Assembly (NCBI GenBank): GCA_017443465.1
Contig: JAFRXO010000041.1
Span: forward strand, 58,395-122,394
Reading direction: 5' to 3'
From: Bacteroidales bacterium
GTDB lineage: Bacteria > Bacteroidota > Bacteroidia > Bacteroidales > UBA932
DNA length: 64,000 nucleotides
The position numbers and the translations under genes were made by a program. Below, piece after piece: positions 8,511 to 15,962 of this stretch. How positions within the stretch are numbered: position 1 is the first letter of the stretch; the number at the start of each line of letters is the position of its first letter. Below the pieces are notes generated by a model. It ran no database searches. It saw only the letters and a program-made list of their open reading frames with translations, and had not been told where the DNA came from.

Positions 8511-10721
8511 ATGCTTGCGACCATCTTGACATGTCTGGTGGTGATGACGACGCCAATTACCGACACTCTCAGCGAATCGAGGGTTACGGCAGCGTCGAAA
8601 CTGGCTGTCCCGCTCGCACAGACAGCATCCCTCACTGCTTCCGTATTCATGGAAGACATCAACCAGAGAGGGCTTTCCGCGCCCAAGGCTCTCAGCGGTA
8701 TCGTTCCCAACCTGGACATGCCAGACTATGGTTCCAGCATGACATCATCAGTGTATATGAGGGGGTTCGGCTCCAGGATCGACAACCCGGTAATCGGCCT
8801 GTACATCGACGACATCCCCATTATGGACAAGAATGCATATGACATCCAGTTCCTGGACATCAGGCGGGCAGATTTCCTCAGCGGGCCCCAGGGGACCATA
8901 TTCGGAAGGAACTCGATGACAGGGCTCCTCTCACTTACAACCCTGGGTCCCGGAGACTATGACGGAACCTTCGCCGAAGTGAGATATGGAGCGGCTAATG
9001 GATTCCAGGCAAGAGCCTCCCACTACACTGACAACTGGTCCGCATCCATCGCCTACAATCACAGTGACGGTTTTTACACGAACATTTTTGACGGCAGTAA
9101 AGACAACAGCAATTCCCTATCGGCCAGGATCCGCTTCAACAAAGACATCTCATCCAGGGTCAGGTTCGAGAACATACTGTCCGCGAACCTTCTTGGAGAG
9201 GGAGGCTATCCTTATAGGCAATATATTGACGGAGAATTACTTCCAGTCAATTACAACCGAAGGTCACACTATTCCAGGCAGTCTGTCACCGAAGGTGCCA
9301 AATTCAACATCTACCTCCCCTCTCTGTCAATCGGAAGCATAAGCAGCCTGCAGCTACTGTTTGACAGGATGGACATGGACCAGGACTTCACGACAGCCGA
9401 CATGTTCACACTCAGGCAGGGCCAGAAACAATGGACACTGACCCAGGAGGTAATAGTGCGTCCGGAAAACCATCCGTCCTGGTGGAACTGGCAGAGCGGA
9501 GTCTTCGGTTTCTACAAACACAACCACATGGAGGCTCCAGTGACATTCCGCAAGGACGGGATTGATGCCCTGATCCTTTCAAATGCAAACAAGGGACTTT
9601 CGACAATAGGCTATAAAACTGATTTCCTGGAAGATGAGTTCCCCATTTATAGTGATTTCCTCATTTCCACCTATAACTTGGCCCTGTACCACGAATCCAG
9701 GTTCAGCCTCGGGAGATGGCTCCTGACCGCAGGCGTCAGGCTGGACTATGAAGGGAACCATATGTCATATGACTCTAAGGCGACCATCAATATCGCGACA
9801 ATACCTCTCGAGCGAGAATTCACCCCTGGAGATTACCGTGAAAGCCCCACCAAATACAAAGGCAGCATAGGCAATAATTATCTGGAGTTCCTTCCCAAGG
9901 TCTCGGCCATCTACGATTTTGCACTCAAAGACGGGCACGACCTGAAAGCATTCATATACGGGGCGAAGGGATACAAAGCCGGAGGTTTCAACACCCAGAT
10001 ATTCTCTGACATCCTCCAGAACCGGATAATGACGGAACAGTACGGAGTCCACATCACTGACGAGGACGTCACTGCCGGAAATACGGTTTACAAGCCCGAG
10101 TCCAGCCATAATGCCGAAGCCGGAGTCAAGTACTCCCGCATCGGGCGGAACTATAGGCTGAACTTCTCTTCTTCTGTATTTTATATCGACTGCCATGACC
10201 AGCAGATCACCGTCTTTCCTCCGGGAAAGACAACCGGAAGGATGATGAGGAACGCAGGGCGCTCGCATTCATATGGCCTCGAGGCAATGATGTCTTTTAC
10301 GTGGAAAGGACTGGATATCAATGCTTCATATGGCTACGCCAACGCCGTCTTCGACAAATACGATGACGGGAACCAGGACTACTCGGGAAAGCACATCCCC
10401 TATGCCCCCCAGAACACCATATATGCCAGGGCGTCATATGATTTCACATTATCCGGAAAGTTGCAGGGCATAGTCATAGGTACGGACTGGAATGCCCGGG
10501 GCAGGACCTGGTGGAATGAGGACAATAGCCTGAGCGACGGTCTCCACGGGTCACTGGGAGCGGATTTTTCCTTCAGATTCAGGAAAATCACTATCTTTGG
10601 AAGATTGGATAACTTGACCGATGCCCGCAACCCGGTCTTTTACTTCAAATCTGTGGGGAACAGTTTCTTCCAGATTGAAAAGCCGTTCCGCTGGCATATA
10701 GGAATCAGAATAACCTTATAA
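8511..10721 (+). CDS. TonB-dependent outer membrane receptor
   Basis: 736 aa. A short hydrophobic N-terminus is followed by a plug domain: ALSGIVPNLDMP, VYMRGFGSRIDNPVIGLYIDDIPI, and FLSGPQGTIFGRNSMTG. A beta-barrel follows, ending in the typical terminal aromatic strand (PFRWHIGIRITL). There is no N-terminal carboxypeptidase-like extension and no SusD partner, so it resembles iron-chelate or cofactor receptors more than glycan SusC proteins; the ligand is unknown. A lipoprotein gene begins 12 nt downstream, and the nitroreductase and sulfoxide reductase genes follow closely, suggesting an operon. Its own promoter precedes it. Confidence 0.88.
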   Translation: MLATILTCLVVMTTPITDTLSESRVTAASKLAVPLAQTASLTASVFMEDINQRGLSAPKALSGIVPNLDMPDYGSSMTSSVYMRGFGSRIDNPVIGLYIDDIPIMDKNAYDIQFLDIRRADFLSGPQGTIFGRNSMTGLLSLTTLGPGDYDGTFAEVRYGAANGFQARASHYTDNWSASIAYNHSDGFYTNIFDGSKDNSNSLSARIRFNKDISSRVRFENILSANLLGEGGYPYRQYIDGELLPVNYNRRSHYSRQSVTEGAKFNIYLPSLSIGSISSLQLLFDRMDMDQDFTTADMFTLRQGQKQWTLTQEVIVRPENHPSWWNWQSGVFGFYKHNHMEAPVTFRKDGIDALILSNANKGLSTIGYKTDFLEDEFPIYSDFLISTYNLALYHESRFSLGRWLLTAGVRLDYEGNHMSYDSKATINIATIPLEREFTPGDYRESPTKYKGSIGNNYLEFLPKVSAIYDFALKDGHDLKAFIYGAKGYKAGGFNTQIFSDILQNRIMTEQYGVHITDEDVTAGNTVYKPESSHNAEAGVKYSRIGRNYRLNFSSSVFYIDCHDQQITVFPPGKTTGRMMRNAGRSHSYGLEAMMSFTWKGLDINASYGYANAVFDKYDDGNQDYSGKHIPYAPQNTIYARASYDFTLSGKLQGIVIGTDWNARGRTWWNEDNSLSDGLHGSLGADFSFRFRKITIFGRLDNLTDARNPVFYFKSVGNSFFQIEKPFRWHIGIRITL

Positions 10722-10733
10722 CTTATTATAAAC

Positions 10734-11183
10734 ATGAAAAAAATTATCTCTGTCCTTTTCATGGGCATCGCACTGATGCTGTGCTCATGCGAACCTGATG
10801 CAGACCAGAACTTTGAGAAACAGACCTTTTCCGGTACTGTAAGCGTTGAGTATTATGGTGAGAAATACGACAACGAGAATATCATTGTCGAGGTTGAGGA
10901 AGCTTCGGAAGGGCTCCTGGACATCACTATCCGCAGCATCAAGTTCGTCCCTAAGATGCCTGTCACAATCGACGTGACCTACCATGATGTCCCCTACACC
11001 AAATCCAAAGACAACATCACTTTCTTCATCGGCACCATTATCCCCTACATGGGTAATACACCGGTAGAGAAGTACAAATCCCAGTCTCTGGCAGGGCTGA
11101 TTACCAACAAAGGCGGAATCTCATTCAGCGTCCAGATCGGGGATTATCCGACTACCTATCTCGGAACAAGGATAAACAAATAA
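10734..11183 (+). CDS. Small lipoprotein, calycin-like or beta-sandwich
   Basis: 149 aa. The signal peptide ends in the lipobox LCSC (lipidated Cys19). The mature part alternates hydrophobic strands (TFSGTVSVEYYGEKY, LLDITIRSIKF, VTIDVTYHDVPY) and ends in a GTRINK tail. This resembles the calycin-like lipoproteins common in Bacteroidales, but I cannot name a family with certainty. It lies 12 nt after the TonB receptor, so it may be the accessory surface lipoprotein of that uptake system. Confidence 0.72.
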   Translation: MKKIISVLFMGIALMLCSCEPDADQNFEKQTFSGTVSVEYYGEKYDNENIIVEVEEASEGLLDITIRSIKFVPKMPVTIDVTYHDVPYTKSKDNITFFIGTIIPYMGNTPVEKYKSQSLAGLITNKGGISFSVQIGDYPTTYLGTRINK

Positions 11184-11195
11184 ACTGCTGACTCC

Positions 11196-11768
11196 ATGAA
11201 AACCAGATCCTTCTTAACGGTGATGGCTTTGCTGGCATTTTTTGCATGCAACGCCCAGACTCCGCGCAGCGACAAGGATGCAGTCCTGGATAATATCCTG
11301 ACCAGGGCTTCCGTAAGGTCATTCACCTCAAAGGCTGTCGAGCCTGAAAAGGTCGAAACAATGCTGCGTTCCGGAATGGCCGCTCCTACTGCTATGAACA
11401 AGCAGGCATGGCATTTCGTAGTAGTCACAGACAAGACTAAGCTGAAAGCCATCCAGCAGTATGAATCCCCGCTTGCCATCGTAGTCTGCGGAGACACCAT
11501 GAAAGGCAAGGACCTGTGGATCGCAGATGCATCCCTGGCTTCTGAGAACATCCTCCTGACCGCCCACGCCCTCGGCCTCGGAGCCGTGTGGACTGCAGTC
11601 TACCCGCGTGAGGAGACAATTCAGAATGTACGGAAGACCCTCCAGCTTCCCGATCACCTGATTCCGGTGAATACAATAATCATAGGGTATCCCGCCGCAG
11701 ATCCCCAGGTCAAAGACAAATGGAATCCTGAAAACATATCTTACAATACTTACGGAGGCAAGAAATAA
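11196..11768 (+). CDS. Exported nitroreductase-family protein
   Basis: 190 aa. An N-terminal signal (MKTRSFLTVMALLAFFACNAQ) with a possible lipobox FFAC is followed by a nitroreductase fold: the FMN-binding RASVRSF, then AAPTAMNKQAWHFVVV and LTAHALGLGAVW. These enzymes use FMN and NAD(P)H to reduce nitro groups, quinones or flavins. An exported member is unusual because NAD(P)H is cytoplasmic; such proteins are nonetheless found in Bacteroidales. It is 12 nt after the lipoprotein gene, and its stop overlaps the next start by one base (TAATG). Confidence 0.85.
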   Translation: MKTRSFLTVMALLAFFACNAQTPRSDKDAVLDNILTRASVRSFTSKAVEPEKVETMLRSGMAAPTAMNKQAWHFVVVTDKTKLKAIQQYESPLAIVVCGDTMKGKDLWIADASLASENILLTAHALGLGAVWTAVYPREETIQNVRKTLQLPDHLIPVNTIIIGYPAADPQVKDKWNPENISYNTYGGKK

Positions 11769-12217
11769 TGTCTGAAGGAAATTCTCTGTCGAAAGCAGGG
11801 AAATACGAAGCCCTGTACACCAAACTCTCAAAGGCCCCAAGGGACGGTTCCTTCCCGGAAAACGCCTGCAGGGAAATCAACGAGACCATGGGATTCCTAT
11901 GGACTGGATTTTATTATGTAAAGGATGACAGGCTTATCCTCGGGCCGTATTTCGGCCCTCCCGCCTGCGAGATGATCCGCAAAGGAAAGGGAGTCTGCGG
12001 GACATCCTGGGCAGAGAACCGGACAATAATAGTCCCTGATGTAGAAGAGTTTCCGGGGCATATCGCCTGCAGCAGCCTCTCCCGCTCTGAAATCGTCATC
12101 CCTCTGAGGGACTCCGAAGGGAATGTCACAGGTGTCCTTGACATAGACAGCGAACTCCTTGACAATTTCGACGATGTAGACAAGGATTGGCTGGAAAAGA
12201 TTTCCCTCCTGTTCTAA
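11768..12217 (+). CDS. msrC: Free methionine-R-sulfoxide reductase (GAF domain)
   Basis: 149 aa, a single GAF domain, the normal length. It reduces free L-methionine-R-sulfoxide. All three family cysteines are present: Cys67 in PPACEM, Cys77 in GKGVCGTSW and Cys101 in FPGHIACSS; the block VPDVEEFPGHIAC is diagnostic. The ATG overlaps the nitroreductase stop. Its TAA overlaps the TAG of the small ORF on the other strand (12214-12217). Together with the nitroreductase it suggests an oxidative or nitrosative stress branch of this operon. Confidence 0.92.
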   Translation: MSEGNSLSKAGKYEALYTKLSKAPRDGSFPENACREINETMGFLWTGFYYVKDDRLILGPYFGPPACEMIRKGKGVCGTSWAENRTIIVPDVEEFPGHIACSSLSRSEIVIPLRDSEGNVTGVLDIDSELLDNFDDVDKDWLEKISLLF

Positions 12218-12342
12218 GCACTGATGCTGACTTCCACTACCTGGAGATCCAGGTCGCTCACCAGACCGAGGAAAGCATCGAGGCTGCCTTCAGATGAAAT
12301 CGCATTTTCGAGCTGCTTGAGATTGTAATCCGTGTTTTTCAT
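12214..12342 (-). CDS. Small acidic protein, 42 aa, hypothetical
   Basis: Open frame of 42 codons from the ATG at 12342 to the TAG at 12214. The protein begins MKNTDYNLKQLENAISSEG and continues with a hydrophobic/acidic stretch (LDAFLGLVSDLDLQVVEV) ending in SISA. It is acidic, with no cysteine, no signal peptide and no obvious membrane segment. Support: a TATTTTTG promoter box 24 nt upstream, and a stop that exactly abuts the convergent msrC stop, as is usual in this genome. A large dyad overlaps its -33 region. No family is recognised; a leader-type peptide or small regulator are both possible. Whether it is translated is not shown. Confidence 0.5.
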   Translation of the reverse strand: MKNTDYNLKQLENAISSEGSLDAFLGLVSDLDLQVVEVSISA

Positions 12343-12366
12343 GGTGCTTCATTTTTGTTTCTGATG

Positions 12367-12374
12367 CAAAAATA
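12367..12374 (-). promoter_or_regulatory. -7 box upstream of the 42-aa small ORF
   Basis: The minus strand reads TATTTTTG, a full TAnnTTTG match, 24 nt before the ATG at 12342. A weak TGTG lies 19 nt upstream, inside the loop of the adjacent dyad. Confidence 0.5.
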
Positions 12375-12375
12375 G

Positions 12376-12410
12376 ATTGAGCTTGTACCAAAACACAGTA
12401 CAAGCTCAAT
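12376..12410. promoter_or_regulatory. Perfect 13-bp inverted repeat, probable operator or hairpin
   Basis: ATTGAGCTTGTAC, a 9-nt centre CAAAACACA, then GTACAAGCTCAAT: both arms match perfectly. With one bulged base the pairing continues into flanking AAAATA/TATTTT. It lies between the two divergent -7 boxes (12367-12374 minus, 12439-12446 plus) and covers the -33 region of the small ORF. Because transcription starts outside it on both sides, a protein-binding operator fits better than a terminator. A bidirectional hairpin stopping read-through from msrC is the alternative. Confidence 0.6.
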
Positions 12411-12418
12411 TATTTTAC

Positions 12419-12437
12419 ATTATTTGACGCAAATAAT
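12419..12437. promoter_or_regulatory. Second dyad, 8-bp arms, in the exporter promoter
   Basis: ATTATTTG, ACG, CAAATAAT: perfect arms with a 3-nt centre. It ends 1 nt before the plus-strand -7 box TAAATTTG and 9 nt after the larger dyad. The sequence differs from the large dyad, so two distinct binding proteins may act here. Confidence 0.5.
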
Positions 12438-12438
12438 C

Positions 12439-12446
12439 TAAATTTG
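12439..12446 (+). promoter_or_regulatory. -7 box upstream of the ThrE-type exporter gene
   Basis: TAAATTTG, a full TAnnTTTG match, 31 nt before the ATG at 12478. No convincing -33 TTTG at the right distance; the space is taken by the 12419-12437 dyad. Confidence 0.5.
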
Positions 12447-12477
12447 GTGAGACGGAACACAAGTCCCGGATCATAAC

Positions 12478-13695
12478 ATGAGCAAGAATGCACTCAGTTT
12501 AGCCAACAGGGCCGGACATATACTCTTGGAAAACGGAGCAGAAATCTCGCGTGTGGAAAGCACAATGCAACGTATTGCAGACCACTATGGAGAAGATGAC
12601 GGCAATTTCTTTGTGCTGAGCAACGGGATCATAGCTACCGGGGACGACTATGCCAAAGCGGAATTCATTCCCCTGAAGGGAGCCAGGCTAGACAAAGTCG
12701 CTGCGGTAAACCAGGCTTCAAGGGATGTGGCTCAGTTGAACCTGAGCCTCGAACAATTGGAAGGGAGGCTGGATGACATATCCAGAATGCCCCCGAAACC
12801 GGCCTGGGAACAGATCCTGGGAAGCGCCGTCGGCGCCGGCTTCTTCGCCATGATCTTCGGCGGGAGCCTGGCGGACAGCGCGGTAGCATTCATCGCAGGT
12901 CTGGTCCTCCATTTCTTCGTGTACTTCGTTTCCGGCCCTTATCTCAGCCGTCTTCTGGGCAACATCTCCGGAGGGCTTATCGCAGCTTCAGTCTGTATCG
13001 CCGCCTATCACCTTGGCTTCGGAGACCACCTCGGGAACATGATCATAGGCGCAATTATCCCCCTTGTCCCGGGAGTCCCATTCACCAACGGAATCAGGGA
13101 TATAGCAGGAGAAGATTACCTGGCAGGAACCACTCGTCTTCTGGATGCATTCATGATGTTCCTCGGCATCGCAGCCGGAGTGGCTCTGGCATTCGTCCTC
13201 GACGGGGCCATTTTCGGAGGACTGATCCAGCTTCAGGCCATGAAGACCGACCCGGTCACCGCGCATCCTCTCTGGCAGCTGGCCGCCGCATTCTTCGGAA
13301 CCGCGGCATTCGCTATCCTGTTCGGAGTACCGCGCAAGCATTACCTCGACTGCGGATTCGCAGGAGCTGCAGGCTGGATGACCTACATAGTCCTCACCCG
13401 TGCCGCTGGTTTCACTCCTGTTGAAGCTACCTTCTTCGGTTCAATGGCCGTCCTTCTCTGTTCCCGTTTCCTGGCCATATGGCGCCGCTGCCCCGTAACT
13501 GTCTTCCTGGTCTGCGGAATCTTCCCCCTGGTGCCCGGAGGAGGCCTGTTCTGGACATCCTACTACCTCATCGCGGGCCAGACAAACGCGGCCCTTTCGA
13601 GCGGCTTCCTCGCAGTAAAGATATGCGTCGCGATAGCCTTGGGAATCATCGTAGTGGAAGAAGCAGCCAAGTTCTTCCCAAGCCACCACAAATGA
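12478..13695 (+). CDS. ThrE-type threonine/serine exporter family membrane protein
   Basis: 405 aa. The N-terminal half is the DUF1212/ThrE domain, with the cytoplasmic hydrolase-like start AGHILLENGAEISRVESTM and then about five membrane segments including GAIIPLVPGVPFTNGIRD. The C-terminal half is the DUF3815/ThrE_2 domain with GIFPLVPGGGLFWT. Both halves, which are separate genes in many bacteria, are fused here as in other Bacteroidota. Family members export threonine/serine or related metabolites; the substrate here is inferred from family only. The gene is divergent from the small ORF across a dyad-rich promoter region. Confidence 0.85.
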   Translation: MSKNALSLANRAGHILLENGAEISRVESTMQRIADHYGEDDGNFFVLSNGIIATGDDYAKAEFIPLKGARLDKVAAVNQASRDVAQLNLSLEQLEGRLDDISRMPPKPAWEQILGSAVGAGFFAMIFGGSLADSAVAFIAGLVLHFFVYFVSGPYLSRLLGNISGGLIAASVCIAAYHLGFGDHLGNMIIGAIIPLVPGVPFTNGIRDIAGEDYLAGTTRLLDAFMMFLGIAAGVALAFVLDGAIFGGLIQLQAMKTDPVTAHPLWQLAAAFFGTAAFAILFGVPRKHYLDCGFAGAAGWMTYIVLTRAAGFTPVEATFFGSMAVLLCSRFLAIWRRCPVTVFLVCGIFPLVPGGGLFWTSYYLIAGQTNAALSSGFLAVKICVAIALGIIVVEEAAKFFPSHHK

Positions 13696-13698
13696 TGC

Positions 13699-15057
13699 AT
13701 GCATATGCCTGCACCTGATACTATACTCCTCATATCCCTGGCTGTCCTGACCGTGGCAGCCGTCACGGCACTATTCCTGCTCCAGCACAGGGCAGGGAAA
13801 GAACGCTCCAGGATCGTCCGGCATTACGAAGATGAGAAAGACATCCTCCAGGACAAGATCGCCTCTCTCAGCGCCGATAAAGCAGCCCTGGCGGAGCGCC
13901 TGGCCGCAAGGGTGGAATTCGAAGAAAGGGAGAAAGAACAGCATGTAAAAGACCTCGCCACGATGAAGGAGGTCTTCGAGAATCTGGGCAACCGCAACAG
14001 CGAATCCTTCAAGGTCCGCAGTACTGAAGCTCTGACAGAGCTGTTGAAACCGCTTCAGGAAAAATTCAGGGAATTCAGCGAGACCGTTAAGGAATCCAGC
14101 AAGGACGCAGCCGACCGCCACTCCAAACTGGAGCAGAGGATTGAAGACCTGGACAGGCAGTCCCGCAGCGTCAGTGATGAAGCCCGGAATCTGGCAAACG
14201 CCCTTACAGGTTATTCCAAAGTACAGGGAGACTTCGGGGAAATGCTCCTGACCGATGTCCTCAAGAATGCAGGACTCGTGGAAGGGATCCACTTCATGAC
14301 ACAGGGAGTCATTACCGACACCCAGGGAAGGGAGATAAAGAGCGTCACCGGCAGGACGATGATCCCTGACGTGCTGGTCTTCTATCCGGATGACACTACT
14401 GTAGTTATTGACTCCAAGGTGAGCCTGAAGGACTTCAATTCCTATATGGCCGCTACCGGCACCCAGGAGAGGAAAGCATATGCCAAAGCCCATGTAAAGA
14501 GCATACGTGACCATGTCAATGAATTGAAAGACAAAGACTACGCCTCCTACATCCCGTCCGGAAAACAGAAAGTGGACTACAACATAATGTTCATTCCAAT
14601 GGAAGGCGCATTCCGCCTGATGCTGGATGAAGATCCGACCCTATGGCAGGTTGCAAGGGAGAACAACGTGCTCATAGTCAGCCAGATGACCCTGGTCATA
14701 GTCCTCAACATGATAACGATGAGCTGGAAACAGCACAACCAGGAAAAAGACATCGCAAGGGTCTATTCCGCGGCAGAGGGCCTGATGTCCCAGCTTAAGA
14801 ACTGGATGGACAGCTTCGTGGAAATAGGCAAATCCCTGGAAAGCGCCACTAAGGCATATGACACAGCCCGCAAGCGCCTCTCCGACTCAGACCAGAGCGT
14901 AATAAAGAAAATCGGGAGACTCGAAGAAATGGGCCTTAAGCCCAAACGTTCCAAATCCAGGATCACCTCCAAGACCCGCCTCCCGGAACAGGGTTCAATC
15001 ATACCGGGAGCACTGGAAGACAATCAGGAAACTACTTGGATCGGCCCTGTTTCCTGA
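13699..15057 (+). CDS. rmuC: RmuC family DNA recombination protein
   Basis: 452 aa. One N-terminal membrane anchor (about residues 8-27) precedes a long coiled coil (about 35-190) rich in E, K and R. The RmuC nuclease-like domain follows, with QGDFGEMLL, PDVLVFYPD, VVIDSKVSLKDF and FIPMEGAF, which are typical of the PD-(D/E)xK-like fold of this family. RmuC limits DNA inversions at inverted repeats. It starts 3 nt after the exporter stop; an alternative ATG is at 13705. The last 26 nt overlap the 3' end of the convergent SDR gene. Confidence 0.9.
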   Translation: MHMPAPDTILLISLAVLTVAAVTALFLLQHRAGKERSRIVRHYEDEKDILQDKIASLSADKAALAERLAARVEFEEREKEQHVKDLATMKEVFENLGNRNSESFKVRSTEALTELLKPLQEKFREFSETVKESSKDAADRHSKLEQRIEDLDRQSRSVSDEARNLANALTGYSKVQGDFGEMLLTDVLKNAGLVEGIHFMTQGVITDTQGREIKSVTGRTMIPDVLVFYPDDTTVVIDSKVSLKDFNSYMAATGTQERKAYAKAHVKSIRDHVNELKDKDYASYIPSGKQKVDYNIMFIPMEGAFRLMLDEDPTLWQVARENNVLIVSQMTLVIVLNMITMSWKQHNQEKDIARVYSAAEGLMSQLKNWMDSFVEIGKSLESATKAYDTARKRLSDSDQSVIKKIGRLEEMGLKPKRSKSRITSKTRLPEQGSIIPGALEDNQETTWIGPVS

Positions 15058-15892
15058 AAGGCCACCTGTCCCCTCTCCAGCGCCACATCATGCAGACCAT
15101 GGCATCCCACCAGGATGACGGCATGAGCCTGTGGGCGATTATGGAAACGCTTGCCGACGGCCCGGGACGGTAATGGAACCTGGGACGCGGCGAAAGGGCT
15201 GCCTTGCATATGCATGAAGCCACCTTCTCCGGTCCCGGAAGAAGGGATGAAGTGTAGGCATACCTGAAAGCTTCCGCCTCATGCACCGCATTCTCCTCAT
15301 ATACAGTTCCTTCCGTAGTCCTTTGGAGATGGTCCGCAGCTATTGTGCCCCATTGCGTCCGGATAGGCCCCGGGGCTATGACGGACACTTTTATCCCGAA
15401 AGGCCTGACCTCCATCCGGAGGTCGGCGCTGAAAGCCTCAACTGAATACTTTGAGATGTTGTACCATGCTCCATAAGGGATCGGAACGCTTCCGGCCATC
15501 GAGGAGGTGTTGATAATCCTTCCTTCCCCCTGACTGCGCATATATGGGAGGACTGCACGGGTCATCGCAGCCATCCCGAACAGGTTGACATCCATCTGGC
15601 TGCGGGCATCCTCCATGGAGACAGTCTCCACCGGCCCCATCATCCCGAAACCGGCATTGTTCACTAGCACATCTATCCTCCCCTGCTCAGCCATTACGGT
15701 TTCCACCGCCTGACGGACCGATCCTTCATCAGTCACATCGAGTTTCAGCGGCACTACCCCGAACTCGCGCAGGGGTTCCATCTTTTCAATCCTCCTGGCC
15801 GCGCCATATACCTTGTGACCGGCACGCGCCAGGTCCCGGGCGGACATATAGCCAATGCCGCTGCTTGCTCCGGTTATGATTATTACCTTCAT
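15032..15892 (-). CDS. Short-chain dehydrogenase/reductase
   Basis: 286 aa, classical SDR. The nucleotide motif TGASSGIG lies at 7-14 and NNAG in VLVNNAGFG. The catalytic Ser and YxxxK are visible in NTSSMAG and AWYNISK. Substrate unknown. The C-terminus ends in a tryptophan- and arginine-rich tail (WWDAM, WRWRGDRWPF) that overlaps the rmuC end. The start codon lies only 7 nt after the T-tract of a strong terminator (15899-15941), and no clear promoter box lies between, so how it is transcribed is an open question. Confidence 0.87.
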   Translation of the reverse strand: MKVIIITGASSGIGYMSARDLARAGHKVYGAARRIEKMEPLREFGVVPLKLDVTDEGSVRQAVETVMAEQGRIDVLVNNAGFGMMGPVETVSMEDARSQMDVNLFGMAAMTRAVLPYMRSQGEGRIINTSSMAGSVPIPYGAWYNISKYSVEAFSADLRMEVRPFGIKVSVIAPGPIRTQWGTIAADHLQRTTEGTVYEENAVHEAEAFRYAYTSSLLPGPEKVASCICKAALSPRPRFHYRPGPSASVSIIAHRLMPSSWWDAMVCMMWRWRGDRWPFRKQGRSK

Positions 15893-15898
15893 ATCATT

Positions 15899-15941
15899 AA
15901 AAAACTGTTTCTCCGAAAGTTAATCATTTTCGGAGAAACAG
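15899..15941 (-). terminator. Rho-independent terminator of the TonB receptor gene
   Basis: On the minus strand a perfect 14-bp stem (arms 15928-15941 and 15905-15918, CTGTTTCTCCGAAA type) with a 9-nt loop is followed by six Ts (15904-15899). It follows the receptor stop (15963) by about 20 nt. It sits directly before the SDR start at 15892, so it could also act as an attenuator for that gene. Confidence 0.8.
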
Positions 15942-15962
15942 GATAACATATTTGTACTATGG

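Noticed and set aside
12343-12357. A 20-codon frame starting 15 nt upstream of the small ORF (MKHHEKHG...)
   Set aside because: Shorter and out of frame with the 42-codon ORF, with no distinctive feature.
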